DNA of 24,858 nt from Amanita rubescens (taxonomy: Eukaryota > Basidiomycota > Agaricomycetes > Agaricales > Amanitaceae), in the NCBI GenBank assembly GCA_015039365.1, contig WION01000677.1:1-24858 (forward strand). The letters are read 5' to 3'. This document shows, in pieces, positions 9,274 through 18,809 of the stretch (position 1 is its first letter; each line of letters begins with the position of its first letter). The position numbers and the translations under genes are program-made. The notes below the pieces were generated by a model. That model worked only from the letters and a program-made list of their open reading frames with translations. It was not told where the DNA came from and ran no database searches.

Positions 9274-11356
9274 ATGTCTCTTAAAGCTGAGCTTGAGAAC
9301 TGGGCGGCCGCCCTAAAGGCATACGATGAAGAGAATTATGAAGGCGCCCTAGAACTGTTTTCTGTACGTGCCAATCGAGTAACGGGCTTATTCATCATAC
9401 TTATTCTATCATAATGAAATGTGCCAGGGCATCGCCGATTCTTCCAAGATACTCACGAACATGGGTCTTATATATGCTACTCTTGGTGAACACGAGCACG
9501 CGATAGAAAAGTTCATCGAGGCCATCAATCTCGACCAATACTTGGCGATTGCGTGAGTAGATGGGAAAAAATGAGATGGGGTTGTTCTGACCTTATCCCA
9601 CTATTTAGCTACTTCCAGATGGGCGTTTCCCATTTTCTTTTAGGCGAAACCGATGTGGCCTTGGACAACTTCGACGAAGCTTTGTTATATCTCAGAGGAA
9701 ATCAAGATATGTACGTATATTTCGGCTGCCAAGTTTGACAGCTTTAGATGAAGATGATTACAGAAACTATGAGCAACTTGGCCTTAATTTCAAGTTGTAT
9801 GCAGCGGAGGTTCTGTTTAACAAAGGGATCTGTCTGGTATACTTGGATCGCGTGCAAGAGGGATTGGATACCATGGCCGAGGCTAGAACATTAAAGGCAA
9901 AAGAGGACCATGCTATCATCGATGAAGCAATCCGTGACCAAGGCGATGGCTATACAGTGTTCTCCGTCGTATGTTACCTCAGATTCTTATTTGATCATAA
10001 ACCTAAACATTTGCATAGCCTGTCGGCGTCTTGTACCGGCCGTCTGAGAAAAAGCTGAAGAATGCGATGACCAAGGACTATATGGGAAAAGCAGTACGTC
10101 GTACATGCCGTTCCAGAGTCATGATCCTTAGCTATTGCCCAGAAACTTGTAGCGGCTAGTGATGCCACTGACGTCTACACAGAATTCTCTGGTGCCGCTC
10201 GTTTGAGAGACGGCATCTCCCCAGCGGGCATATTTGTCGATCGGCCTGATACCAACGCCCCCAACCTTTCACGTAGTGCTACGGCACCTTCTTCCAGATT
10301 ACCCAGGAATGGTAGGTCTTTTTTGTTGCCTCGTAAATTCCATGAGACTGATGGGCAAGTAGAAGGAAATGACCCTATCTCCCGACCGGCAGCTAATCTC
10401 GCGCGCGCCCAGACTACCATCAATGTTCCCGCCAACTTCCGTGAACGTATAGCCGCGATCCCTACCAGCGCTAATACCCCGGCCATTTCCCGGAGCAATA
10501 CCTTGTCCAAGCCTAATAACCCTACCACCACAGCTCGGAGCAACACCATGGCGGCTCCTGATCGGGTCACTCGCAGCAATACTCTATCAGGTCCTGAGAG
10601 ATCAAAAGGCTTGGCAAGTTTGAGTAGAGGACCGAGTGCCAGGCGGGCTCCTACCTCACTCCAAATTCCGCCTATTCCTGAGAACGCTTCCAATGACAAA
10701 GGTATGAGAAATTTATGTCTCCATTCCGAGCATCTATTTACTCAGCCAGAAAAACGTGTCTCGGAATTTTATGAGAATTACCTTGACGAGTATGATGAAA
10801 GTGAAAGCGTCGGCCCGGAATCTGCTTCGACGCCAACGCCACCCGCCAATCGAACGCCGAATAAAGCGCGTGCGCAACGGGCGAGTACCATGAGTCGTAA
10901 TTCTGGACTGCGCAGCGCTCCTGTTGGTGGATCGATGAAAAGGAGAAGCACTGCAAGACGATCCACTCGCGGTAACCCGAGAGCGTTTGAGGAAGAAGAG
11001 GAAGGATATGGCAGCGGCGATTATGAAGAAGTTTCATTTGAGAAAATCCGCGTCAAGGTGCGCCAGTATGAAAGTGCATTTAAATCCGACTAATTGTCCG
11101 CTAGATTCATTACAATGACGACATTCGTGGAATGGCATTGTTACCCGATACGAGTTTTGCAGAGTTCATGGATAAACTAACGAGCAAATTTGACAAGTCG
11201 ATTACGGATCTTGGGATCAAGTTCAGAGATGAGGACGGAGGACACGTGTCGCTCCGCGATGAATCTGATTATGAGCTTGCCCTCGAGACGGCTCGAGAGG
11301 CAGCTAAGGGCAAGTCTGAAGGTAAACTGGAAATTTGGTGTGCGGACCTAAAATAA
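9274..11356 (+). CDS. noxR: NoxR, p67phox-like NADPH oxidase regulator
   Basis: Cytosolic activator that links Rac-GTP to the fungal NADPH oxidases NoxA/NoxB in hyphal polarity and development. Exons are 9274-9363, 9428-9552, 9609-9710, 9764-9968, 10019-10093, 10143-11057 and 11105-11356, giving 587 aa. The N-terminal half is a TPR array (YEGALELFSGIADSSK, ILTNMGLIYATLGEHEHAI, YFQMGVSHFLLGETD, VLFNKGICLVYLDR). It is followed by the activation-domain-like TVFSVPVGVLYRPSEKKL. A long Ser/Arg/Pro-rich linker leads to a C-terminal PB1 domain (IRVKIHYNDDIRGMALLPD ... FRDEDGGHVSLRDESDYELA, with the acidic OPCA signature), the Cdc24-binding end in fungi. Two candidate introns inside the large exon (10312-10362, 51 nt; 10702-10749, 48 nt) have good borders and keep the frame either way. 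The mature protein may therefore be 554-587 aa. Confidence 0.93.
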
Positions 11357-11436
11357 GATTTTATTTGATTTGTGTGTAATTTACGCTTACTCAGCACGCT
11401 TTCGTTCCTTCTTTCCTTCATTACGACTCTCCTGCT

Positions 11437-12547
11437 ATGGGCCTTGCAGGGAGAAAAATAAAACAGCGCATTGGCGCTGACCCAAGGAATCTTTCATGGG
11501 TAGATGGTTTGTGTCATTTTTCGGCGCTTTTTTGGTGATCCCTAGTCTAATTCTCAATAATCTTTGGGTTTTAATCAATTCGTCTGTCGTGCTCTCTTCG
11601 GTATTTATGATCAGATGCATCCAGATTTGGATCCACCTATCTTGCAAAATTTGGATGGGATTCTAGCAAAGGGCTGGGAGTGACAGGAGACGGACGGACA
11701 TCCCATATCAAAGTATCCCATAAGTTGGATATGCTGGGCATCGGTGCCGCAAACGTGCATGATCCAAATGGGATTGCATGGAAGCAGAACAGAGACTTTG
11801 AAAATCTGTTGCGAAGGCTGAACGAGTCTGCTGACGGGGAAGGGGAAACAAGTGCGGGTAATGAGGGGACGAAAGTTGAGGGGTTTGTGAGCCAAGGCAA
11901 TGAAGGAGATGGGTCGGAGGAAGTGGTGGAGAAAAGTGAGAAGAAAAGAAAAAGAAAAGAGAAGTCAAGAGCAGAGGAAGACAAGAAGGAAAGCGAAAAC
12001 GAAAACGAGGATGAGGACAGGGATAGCAGAAAGAAGAAGAAGAAGAAGAGCGAAGTAGAAGATGGAAAGAAGCGGAATAAGAAGGACAAGGAACACAAGT
12101 CAAAAAAGAGCAAGGGGAACAAGTCGGAAGAATCGGCACCAAAAGCACTAGAGACGTCTGCGCCAACTCCTATTATACCACGACATAGAGCGTAAGTACG
12201 CTTCTTACATCGGCTAGCAAAGAATGACCGTTCCGGATAGACATAGAGCACGCGCTATCGCAGCGAAGAAAATGCTATCTGGGTCTGCAACAGCGATTTC
12301 TGAAATTCTTGGAATTGCTCCCACTTCATCTGAGTCTGTGACGCCAGATGGAGAATTGACAACGCTAGATGACGATGTTACGGCTAAAATTACGACGTCA
12401 AGCAAGAGCGTAGCTGACTATTTTAAGGAGAAGTTATTATCTAGGACATCGGGTTCCTCGACAAGTAAAAGCGACATCGATGACGACGCATTTGACAAGC
12501 CGAGAGGGGGGATTGGATCGAGAAGAAACGTTAACTCTGTAATGTAA
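11437..12547 (+). CDS. PXR1: G-patch protein Pxr1/PinX1 (Gno1)
   Basis: Nucleolar G-patch cofactor of the Prp43 helicase in rRNA/snoRNA maturation; homologues (PinX1) also inhibit telomerase. Three exons, 11437-11506, 11615-12191 and 12241-12547, give 317 aa. The N-terminus MGLAGRKIKQRIGADPRN is nearly diagnostic. The G-patch continues across intron 1 as WVDDASRFGSTYLAKFGWD and GLGVTGDGRTSHIKV, then LDMLGIG and DPNGIAWKQNRDFENLLRRL. The middle (roughly residues 130-195) is very Lys/Glu-rich, as in yeast Pxr1. The C-terminus holds SVADYFKEKLL, resembling the conserved telomerase-inhibitory-domain segment. The start lies just 80 bp after the NoxR stop, so its promoter must overlap the NoxR 3' end. 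Intron 2 is bordered by a direct repeat on both exon sides. Confidence 0.93.
12183..12249 (+). repeat. 9-bp direct repeat bracketing intron 2 of the Pxr1 gene
   Basis: The sequence acatagagc at 12183-12191 is the last exon sequence before the donor. The same acatagagc at 12241-12249 is the first exon sequence after the acceptor; a preceding g makes it 10 nt. In the protein this reads HRA-HRA in frame. It looks like a duplication created when the 49-nt intron was gained. Confidence 0.75.
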
Positions 12548-12751
12548 TAATATCCAATAATTAGCGGTGAAAGTTTCCTCCGACAAACGTTGAACACGTC
12601 CTGGCCCCACGTTAGAGCATAGCCCATCGAGAGCGCTATCACCCTTATATGACCATCTTCCCCTTAACTCTCCCCCTTCCTTGTGTTCGACCCTTCTTCG
12701 CTGTACCAGCGCTCTTGTTCTCAACCTATTGATTATTGATTCGTCATCGCA
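12548..12751. other. Spacer between Pxr1 and the AROM-like gene
   Basis: These 204 bp carry the 3' end of Pxr1 and the promoter of the following gene. A C/T-rich stretch (about 12655-12725) precedes the next ATG, as is common at fungal core promoters. Nothing else was recognised. Confidence 0.4.
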
Positions 12752-15167
12752 ATGGCTACAGGAACCGCCTCTCCGGGCCGGGCTCTGTCCCCAGACAGCC
12801 AGGTCTATTTCAGAAAAGCCAGCATTGCGCTCATAGGCTTGCGTGGAGGTGCGAGCCCATGCTTCTCCTCCGTCTCTCTCTCTCATATAGACTATATCTC
12901 AAGCCGGTAAATCGACCTTGGCTAGCATCATAGCGCGTGCGTTGAATTGGGAAGTGCTTGACACTGATGCAATATTTGAACAACAACGACATACACCCAT
13001 CGGAGTATTCATCAAACAGAATGGCTGGGACGCGTTTCGGCAGGCCGAGTCTGAAATCCTCGCAGATGTCCTCTCAAACAATACGACCGAAAAGGTCATT
13101 GCCTGTGGTGGCGGGGCCATCGAGTTGGAACGGAACCGACAACTCATCCGTCAATTCAAAGAGTATGGTCTCGTCATCCATCTTCTGAGAGAAAAAGAGG
13201 ACATTTTTGAATATATGCGCAAATCGGATAATTGCGAGATGGATGTATTCTCCTGGGAGAAAACGGTTGATCTCTTTCGGGAATGCTGCTCTTTCGAGTT
13301 CACCTCGCTCACTGTACCACTATCACCGTCGCCGGGGAAGGTTGATCAACGGTGCTTTCTCAAACCGGTGGTACAAGACCTTTTCCGTTTACTGCAGTTC
13401 ATACATGGAGTGGATACAAATAAGGCGTCACGGAATCCTGGTCACCGAACATACCGTCTCCCATTGACTTATGACGATGTCCGTCATGCTATTCCAGTAA
13501 TCGATCACCTCTCTATCGGAATTGATCTCTGGGAAATTCGCGTAGATCTTCTCAGGTCGTGGGATCTCGACTTTCTTTCCTTTCAAGTTGCTACTCTCCG
13601 GAGACACTCGCCACTACCCATCTTATTCACCGTCCGTACTACTTCCCAGGGTGGCAAGTATCCCTCTCCCGAAGAGGATGACCACACCGCTATCAGACGC
13701 CTCAGCGCTTTACTCGAGCACGGGTTACGACTCGGTGTTGAGTATCTGTGTCTAGAAGCGACTTATCCGACCCAAATCAACGTTATTATACCACGTCTGT
13801 GCGGGAACACCACAATATTAGGTTCATATCATGACTGCACGGGTTCTCTGCCGTGGACTGGGCCTCGAATGTGGCAAATATACGATTCTATTGTCAAGAT
13901 GGGAGCTGGAATCGCCCAGATCACAAACACTGTCAGAGGATGCGAAGACAATATGAGCTTGCGTCAATTCGCGGCGAGTGTCGAACGAGGTCCAATACCC
14001 CTTGTAGCAATAAATTTGGGAGTTGACGTAGGTCTAGCTCTCCGTTGCTGGTTATCATATAGCTAAAAGGAAGTGTAGGGAAAAATAACCCAAGCGCTCA
14101 ACACCGTTCTAAGTCCAGTATCACATCCACTACTTCCAAACCAAGCGACGTCAAGTCAAATAACCTACAATGAATGTCAAAAAGTACTATACCTCCTAGG
14201 CCTCCTCCCTCCAAGGAAATACTATGTATTCGGCAACTCGATAGCACACACCATGTCCCCTACGATCCATAATACAGCTTTCAGCTTACTCAGCCTCCCT
14301 TACACGTACGAAGTTAGAGCAACACCATCGGTAAATGACTTGAAAGAAGTCATGGCATCCCCTTCGTTCGGGGGTGCCAGTGTTACCATCCCACATACTC
14401 GCGGCATTATCCCCCTTCTTCAGCGCCTCTCGCACAACGCACGCGTTATAGGTGCAGTGAACACTATTACACCCATATCCGGTGAAGGATTGGCAGGAGA
14501 CAACACTGACTGGCGGGCGATCAAGACCTGTCTATTACGTTCGCTGACACCAACCCATGCTGTTACGTCTTCGACAACTGCACTCATCCTCGGAGCGGGA
14601 GGCAGTGCCCGTGCAGCTATCTACGCTCTTTATCAAGTCGGTGTCATCAATTTCTTGATATACAATCGCTCGCAGTTACAGGCTCAATCAATGGCCGAGG
14701 AATTTAGGAAGCTAGATTCGTTATTGCGTATAGTGGTGCTAGAAAAGTTGAATGTGCCGCTGCATGCGCACTGTCCCTCTCCGACAATCATCGTGTCTTC
14801 GACCCCAGCAAAGGACCGAACATCTGGAGACCCCGAACCGATTGACCTCGGGCTGAACGAGGATCATTTGTCTCCTACTGGAGGTGTTGCATTAGAACTT
14901 GCGTACGACAGTCGGACAACAAAGCTACTTACACTCGCACAAAAGAGGAGAGCGGAAGGATATGGGTGGACGAGCGTGGAAGGTATCGACCTACTGTTGG
15001 AACAAGCCTATGAGCAGACGCGCATATGGACTGGCAGGAGAGCACCAAAATCACAGGTGAAAAGCAAAGTTATGGAAATTTATCATCAATGGCTCGCAGA
15101 ATCTTCCCCGAAAATACCTTCGGTCGCTTGCCCGGAGGTACTAATTCCCGAGGGACTTGATGCATAA
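12752..15167 (+). CDS. QutR-like shikimate kinase/dehydroquinase/shikimate dehydrogenase fusion, probable pseudoenzyme
   Basis: Homologous to the three C-terminal domains of the pentafunctional AROM enzyme, the architecture of the quinate repressor QutR/qa-1S. Exons 12752-12848, 12904-14027 and 14079-15167 give 769 aa. The kinase-like domain (about 25-170) keeps Walker A GLRGAGKST, DTD and ACGGGAIE, but the LID region has KSDN where active AROM has a TRPAY-like arginine motif. The type I dehydroquinase-like domain (about 215-420) keeps GSYHD, but the Schiff-base lysine position is glutamine (GAGIAQITN against a G..I.KLVG pattern). The dehydrogenase-like domain (about 450-745) keeps the NADP loop GAGGSARAA, GAVNTI and GDNTDW, but the catalytic lysine after VTIP is threonine (VTIPHTRG). 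EPSP synthase and DHQ synthase domains are absent; Pxr1 lies directly upstream. I infer a ligand-sensing or regulatory role. Confidence 0.85.
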
Positions 15168-15420
15168 CACTAGGACTATCGTACATATATGATTTGATCT
15201 AATTTTAACTTATAGTTTATCACCCTTGGAGTAGTTGACCGCCGACCGCCGAAATGGACCCGAGAAAGCAAAAAGAGTTGAATAGCCGAAGAGCATACTA
15301 ACTATACATGTTAATAATACATTCCAATCAAACCCAAGGAGATAAGGAGAGAGATAAGTAAAAGATAACGACATGGGGAATGAAGAAAACGGATGGATGA
15401 GATACGAGGAATAGTCCCCC
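15168..15420. other. Convergent 3' spacer
   Basis: These 253 bp lie between the stop codons of the AROM-like gene (+) and the F-box gene (-). They must hold both 3' ends. No gene or repeat was seen. Confidence 0.5.
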
Positions 15421-17001
15421 TCACAGCCAATACGCAACTTTACGCACATGCTCATCATCATCCAGTAAGACATTGGTCACCCGCGGACAAGCTTCTTTTA
15501 TCGCCCTCACAGTCGACTGCCTATCCACATGACACTGAGGAAGACAATCCGTCGCGAGCGAAACTTGCCTGAGCGCCGTAAACGTAGCCAACCAACGCGG
15601 AAGCAAAGGCAAGGTCCATCTAGAAAACGCAAAACTCCCATCGGTGCTGAACCGTATAGTTTCTACCGTCGGGAATAGACTCGCTCGCGTGGCTTTTGTT
15701 GTTGGCACCACCACCACACCATCGTTATTGTTGACGTCGTTTGGTAAATCATCCCATACGACTGGAACGACGAATTCGAGCGTTAGCGTTCGTGGTTGGT
15801 AGTTCTTGATCGCCGTCGTGATCATTTTGTTGATCATCTCAAAGTCGCCGAGTCCAAAGGGACGTTGGTGGACGGGGAGAGAGAGCGAGAAGTGGCGGAG
15901 GGCTGGGAGAGGTTGGGAGCGGCTGAGGAAGAGTTTTACGTTGGCTGGGCTGCCGCCGATCGAGCCGAGGCTGGGTAACGAGAGTTTCCATTTCTTTGGA
16001 AGTTTTTTGCCAAGTGAACATTGATAGTGGGGATGTAGATCCACGCTAGTGAGATGAGGATGGCGAAATATGAATAAAAGTAGGTCCAGGAATGGGATAT
16101 GCGTTGATATAAAAGCGACGTGGTTCAGAGTGGGAATAGTTAAAGATTGAAGAAATGAAGACCATTCTTCTTCCATGACGCCTGAGGCTTGCAGAGACAA
16201 TGAGGTGATTGGAGTTTTTCTGAACATGTCCATCATCCAAGAGTAGAATGGATTGGTGAAGAAAACGTTGGAATGAAGCCTGAACGTTCTAATTGACCGA
16301 TCTTGCAACTGCACCGACATGGAATTGCCACGATTGCGAACAGTCATTTTTTTCATGACCGCCGCATTAGGGGAAGAATGAACGCCAAACAGACTTGAAA
16401 CGGCAGATATCTGACGATCGATAAATGCACGGTGCTTAGGGACTGCTTCCGCGTCTTTCTCTGCAGTGATAAGAGTTTCGTACGTCAAGAAATAACCTTG
16501 CCGTACGTTGAGCGTTTCGCACTTGCGCTCTACGAGTATCTCGAGGAGCTTTATCAAGTCGGTGCGCCATTTGACGGAACTGACGGCTATGAGTCCATTG
16601 ACCCAACGTGAGTCAATGTTGCCAAAGTGGAGCGTCACCTCGCGAATGCGCTCCGAATGCGAGATGAATGTGAGGAGTCGGCGAAGTTCATTGGCAAAGT
16701 AAGTAGCGTGGTTGAATTTGACGGATAGACGTTCGAGATGCGGGACTATTAGAGAGCATTGCAAACCCAGCAATGCAAGCGTGTACCGGCCCTCGAGATG
16801 AATTTCTTTTGCCTGTAAGCCGTCTCGGATACCAAATCGTGAGAGATAGAGGGGTATGGCTAGGAAGTGGAGTTGACGTGACGTTTGAGCGATGGTATGG
16901 AGGTCCACGGTGAGGCATTTGTCCAGTACGAGAAGAATTAGTTCCGTGGTTAATGAAAGCAGGTTGAGCTTTTGATCAGCGAGTGCTGGTTTTTCCATCA
17001 T
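15421..17001 (-). CDS. F-box-like domain protein, 526 aa
   Basis: Single-exon gene whose N-terminus resembles an F-box: LNLLSLTTELILLVLDKCL followed by LHTIAQTSRQLHFLAIPL (residues about 12-52). This segment would bind Skp1 in an SCF ubiquitin ligase. The remainder has irregular leucine-rich stretches (LERLSVKF, LTSLSLQASGV, LTSVDLHPHY, LRHFSLSLPV, LRQVSLATDC), the usual make-up of the very numerous and fast-evolving mushroom F-box/LRR-like proteins. The substrate is unknown. Tandem ATGs at 17001 and 16998 leave the start ambiguous by one codon. It is the only long intronless gene in the window, unlike its intron-rich neighbours. Its stop faces the AROM-like gene. Confidence 0.8.
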   Translation of the reverse strand: MMEKPALADQKLNLLSLTTELILLVLDKCLTVDLHTIAQTSRQLHFLAIPLYLSRFGIRDGLQAKEIHLEGRYTLALLGLQCSLIVPHLERLSVKFNHATYFANELRRLLTFISHSERIREVTLHFGNIDSRWVNGLIAVSSVKWRTDLIKLLEILVERKCETLNVRQGYFLTYETLITAEKDAEAVPKHRAFIDRQISAVSSLFGVHSSPNAAVMKKMTVRNRGNSMSVQLQDRSIRTFRLHSNVFFTNPFYSWMMDMFRKTPITSLSLQASGVMEEEWSSFLQSLTIPTLNHVAFISTHIPFLDLLLFIFRHPHLTSVDLHPHYQCSLGKKLPKKWKLSLPSLGSIGGSPANVKLFLSRSQPLPALRHFSLSLPVHQRPFGLGDFEMINKMITTAIKNYQPRTLTLEFVVPVVWDDLPNDVNNNDGVVVVPTTKATRASLFPTVETIRFSTDGSFAFSRWTLPLLPRWLATFTALRQVSLATDCLPQCHVDRQSTVRAIKEACPRVTNVLLDDDEHVRKVAYWL

Positions 17002-17291
17002 GAAATGGAGTCATGGGACGAGCGGTGGCGGCGGACCTGTCAGCCCAACGGTTTATATATATTCAATCCATAGCGGCCGTAGTAGAACTTACGGATAATG
17101 GAGTCAACAACGGGGCTCCAGGTTAAGCGCGGACCTAGCGGCCTTCTGATCAGGTTAATTACATTTAATTGCGGGGACCGCAGTTACCGAGTAGTCTATT
17201 ACTAGAGACGGGGTGTTGTACAATGTGAATAGGCATTATATTATTCGTAATGTAAAGTCCTCTAGTACAATAATATTCATACAGACCTGTA
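17002..17291. other. Spacer upstream of the F-box gene
   Basis: These 290 bp hold the F-box promoter and the 3' end of the minus-strand lipase. An AT-rich run (about 17200-17280) lies near the lipase stop. No repeat or RNA gene was identified. Confidence 0.4.
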
Positions 17292-18809
17292 TCAATATGC
17301 CTTCAATATTCCATCAGGGCGCGCCCCTGACCCGCAATACAACTGCAAAGCGTCAAGGACAAGAGGGAGCACGTCTTCGTGTACGCTCCTCCCCCACAAT
17401 ATATCCAAGTGTTCGTATCCCCGCAGCCTCCTTACCACAGTGTGTCCGGGCAACTGCGTGAGCATGACGTCAATGTCCACCAGACTGTCCGAGTCGCCGT
17501 ACAGTAATACAATGGGAGTAACGATGTTCTTTGTTGGGAAACGAACTGGATGATAGGAACCAGTCGTGGACCGGCCAATGGGCGAAATAACGTCGTCGTC
17601 GTACATGTGAAACGCGGCATTGCGCATAATTTGAAACCAATGTACAACAGACTTAACCGACGCAAACGAATATAGATGCGCGTATGCAGCGATTTTCTGA
17701 TCGGTGGAGATGTTCTCGCTACGCCAGTCAAATAACCAGCGAAGGGAGCTGTCAATCACCTTGGCGAAGATAGGTGGGTATAAAATAGACTGCCACATTG
17801 TGGCAGATGACAAGATTGATTTGCGACCGAAGAAAAGGAACATAAGGGCCGGACTGGGGTAAGAAGGTCAAGGCTAGGTTTTCCTGGGGGATAAATCACA
17901 CTCACGATGATTTGACGAGTCCATCTACAAAGGGGGCGGCCAAACCTCTTGGGCTTATAGCAGGAGCCAAGGCGATGAAGACATTAACTTTGTCATTTAA
18001 TTGCGGATGTATGCTAAGTGCTGCAAAGGCTTGCGCGGAACCTTGACTGAAGCCGACATAACTTAAAGTTGCAGCTTTGGTAATGTCGAGGATATACTGT
18101 ATCGAGTCGGGAATATCGTGCCATGCAAAATTATCAATGCTTGAAAGCAAGTCAGAGTAAGACTGGCATAGGATTCGCGAGACCGACCTGAAATCCCAAA
18201 ACTTGGATTCTGTGGGACTATAATGAAGGGACTTTCTCGAATATTTATTTCCTCTGAAATGATGAGTGAATGAATGCGGTAGATTTACAATACACCTCAC
18301 CTATTATTTCCGAGCCAAACATCGTATCCTTGTTCAACAAGGAGAAAGGGCAAGCAGCGGTTTGAATTTGTGAGACAAACCCATATCTCGCTGTTCATAA
18401 GCAAGCCGTGGTGAAGGTATACTACGGGTTTGCCTGTGCTTGTGCCGGGATTGGTTGAGCGGTGACCTTTCCTGGCGGGAAGACGATGTAAACCTAGGAG
18501 ATAACCGTCTTTGGTCAATACGACATGTTCTTCAACGGCATAACCGTGGATGGAGCAGAGATCGCCAAAGTCTCTTGCTTTGAGGATCTGATCTGAGATA
18601 ATCTTTTCATGTGAATGCCTCTCCCCTTCAGCACCGCCGAGAAAGCGGAAGATAGCTCGTGAGCGAAGGTAGAACCATTGAATGACAGGTTTTGGAAGGA
18701 AAAAGATAGCAAGCTGAAGGAGTCGTTCGATTGCAAGAGCTGCGAAACCAAGAAAGAGAGCGAGGTATTCACGTAGGAACAGACGCCCAAGGAAAGGAAG
18801 ACGAGCCAT
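17292..18809 (-). CDS. Membrane-anchored steryl-ester/acid-lipase-family hydrolase
   Basis: Alpha/beta-hydrolase of the acid lipase family (yeast Tgl1/Yeh1/Yeh2 type), which cleaves sterol esters or triacylglycerols at lipid droplets or the plasma membrane. Exons are 18809-18301, 18253-18188, 18139-17906 and 17853-17292 (456 aa). The N-terminus has a hydrophobic anchor ([17 protein letters not shown]). It is followed by the family segment [23 protein letters not shown], oxyanion [23 protein letters not shown], nucleophile GFSQGS, the acid in GDSDSLVD and histidine in [10 protein letters not shown], so the triad appears intact. An in-frame upstream ATG at 18857 would add 16 residues (472 aa) but would overlap the divergent gene by 50 bp. 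I prefer MARLPFLG at 18809, which gives a normal-looking family start. Its start codon overlaps that of the neighbouring plus-strand gene. Confidence 0.9.

Noticed and set aside
11637..12251. Long Ser/Phe-rich minus-strand ORFs
   Set aside because: They are shadows of the Lys/Glu-rich region of Pxr1 on the plus strand.
12752..15167. Complete pentafunctional AROM gene
   Set aside because: The start codon directly precedes the kinase-like domain and an unrelated gene (Pxr1) ends 204 bp upstream, so the DHQ synthase and EPSP synthase domains are absent.
15796..16024. Short plus-strand ORFs inside the F-box gene
   Set aside because: They are antisense frames of a continuous 526-codon ORF with no independent evidence.
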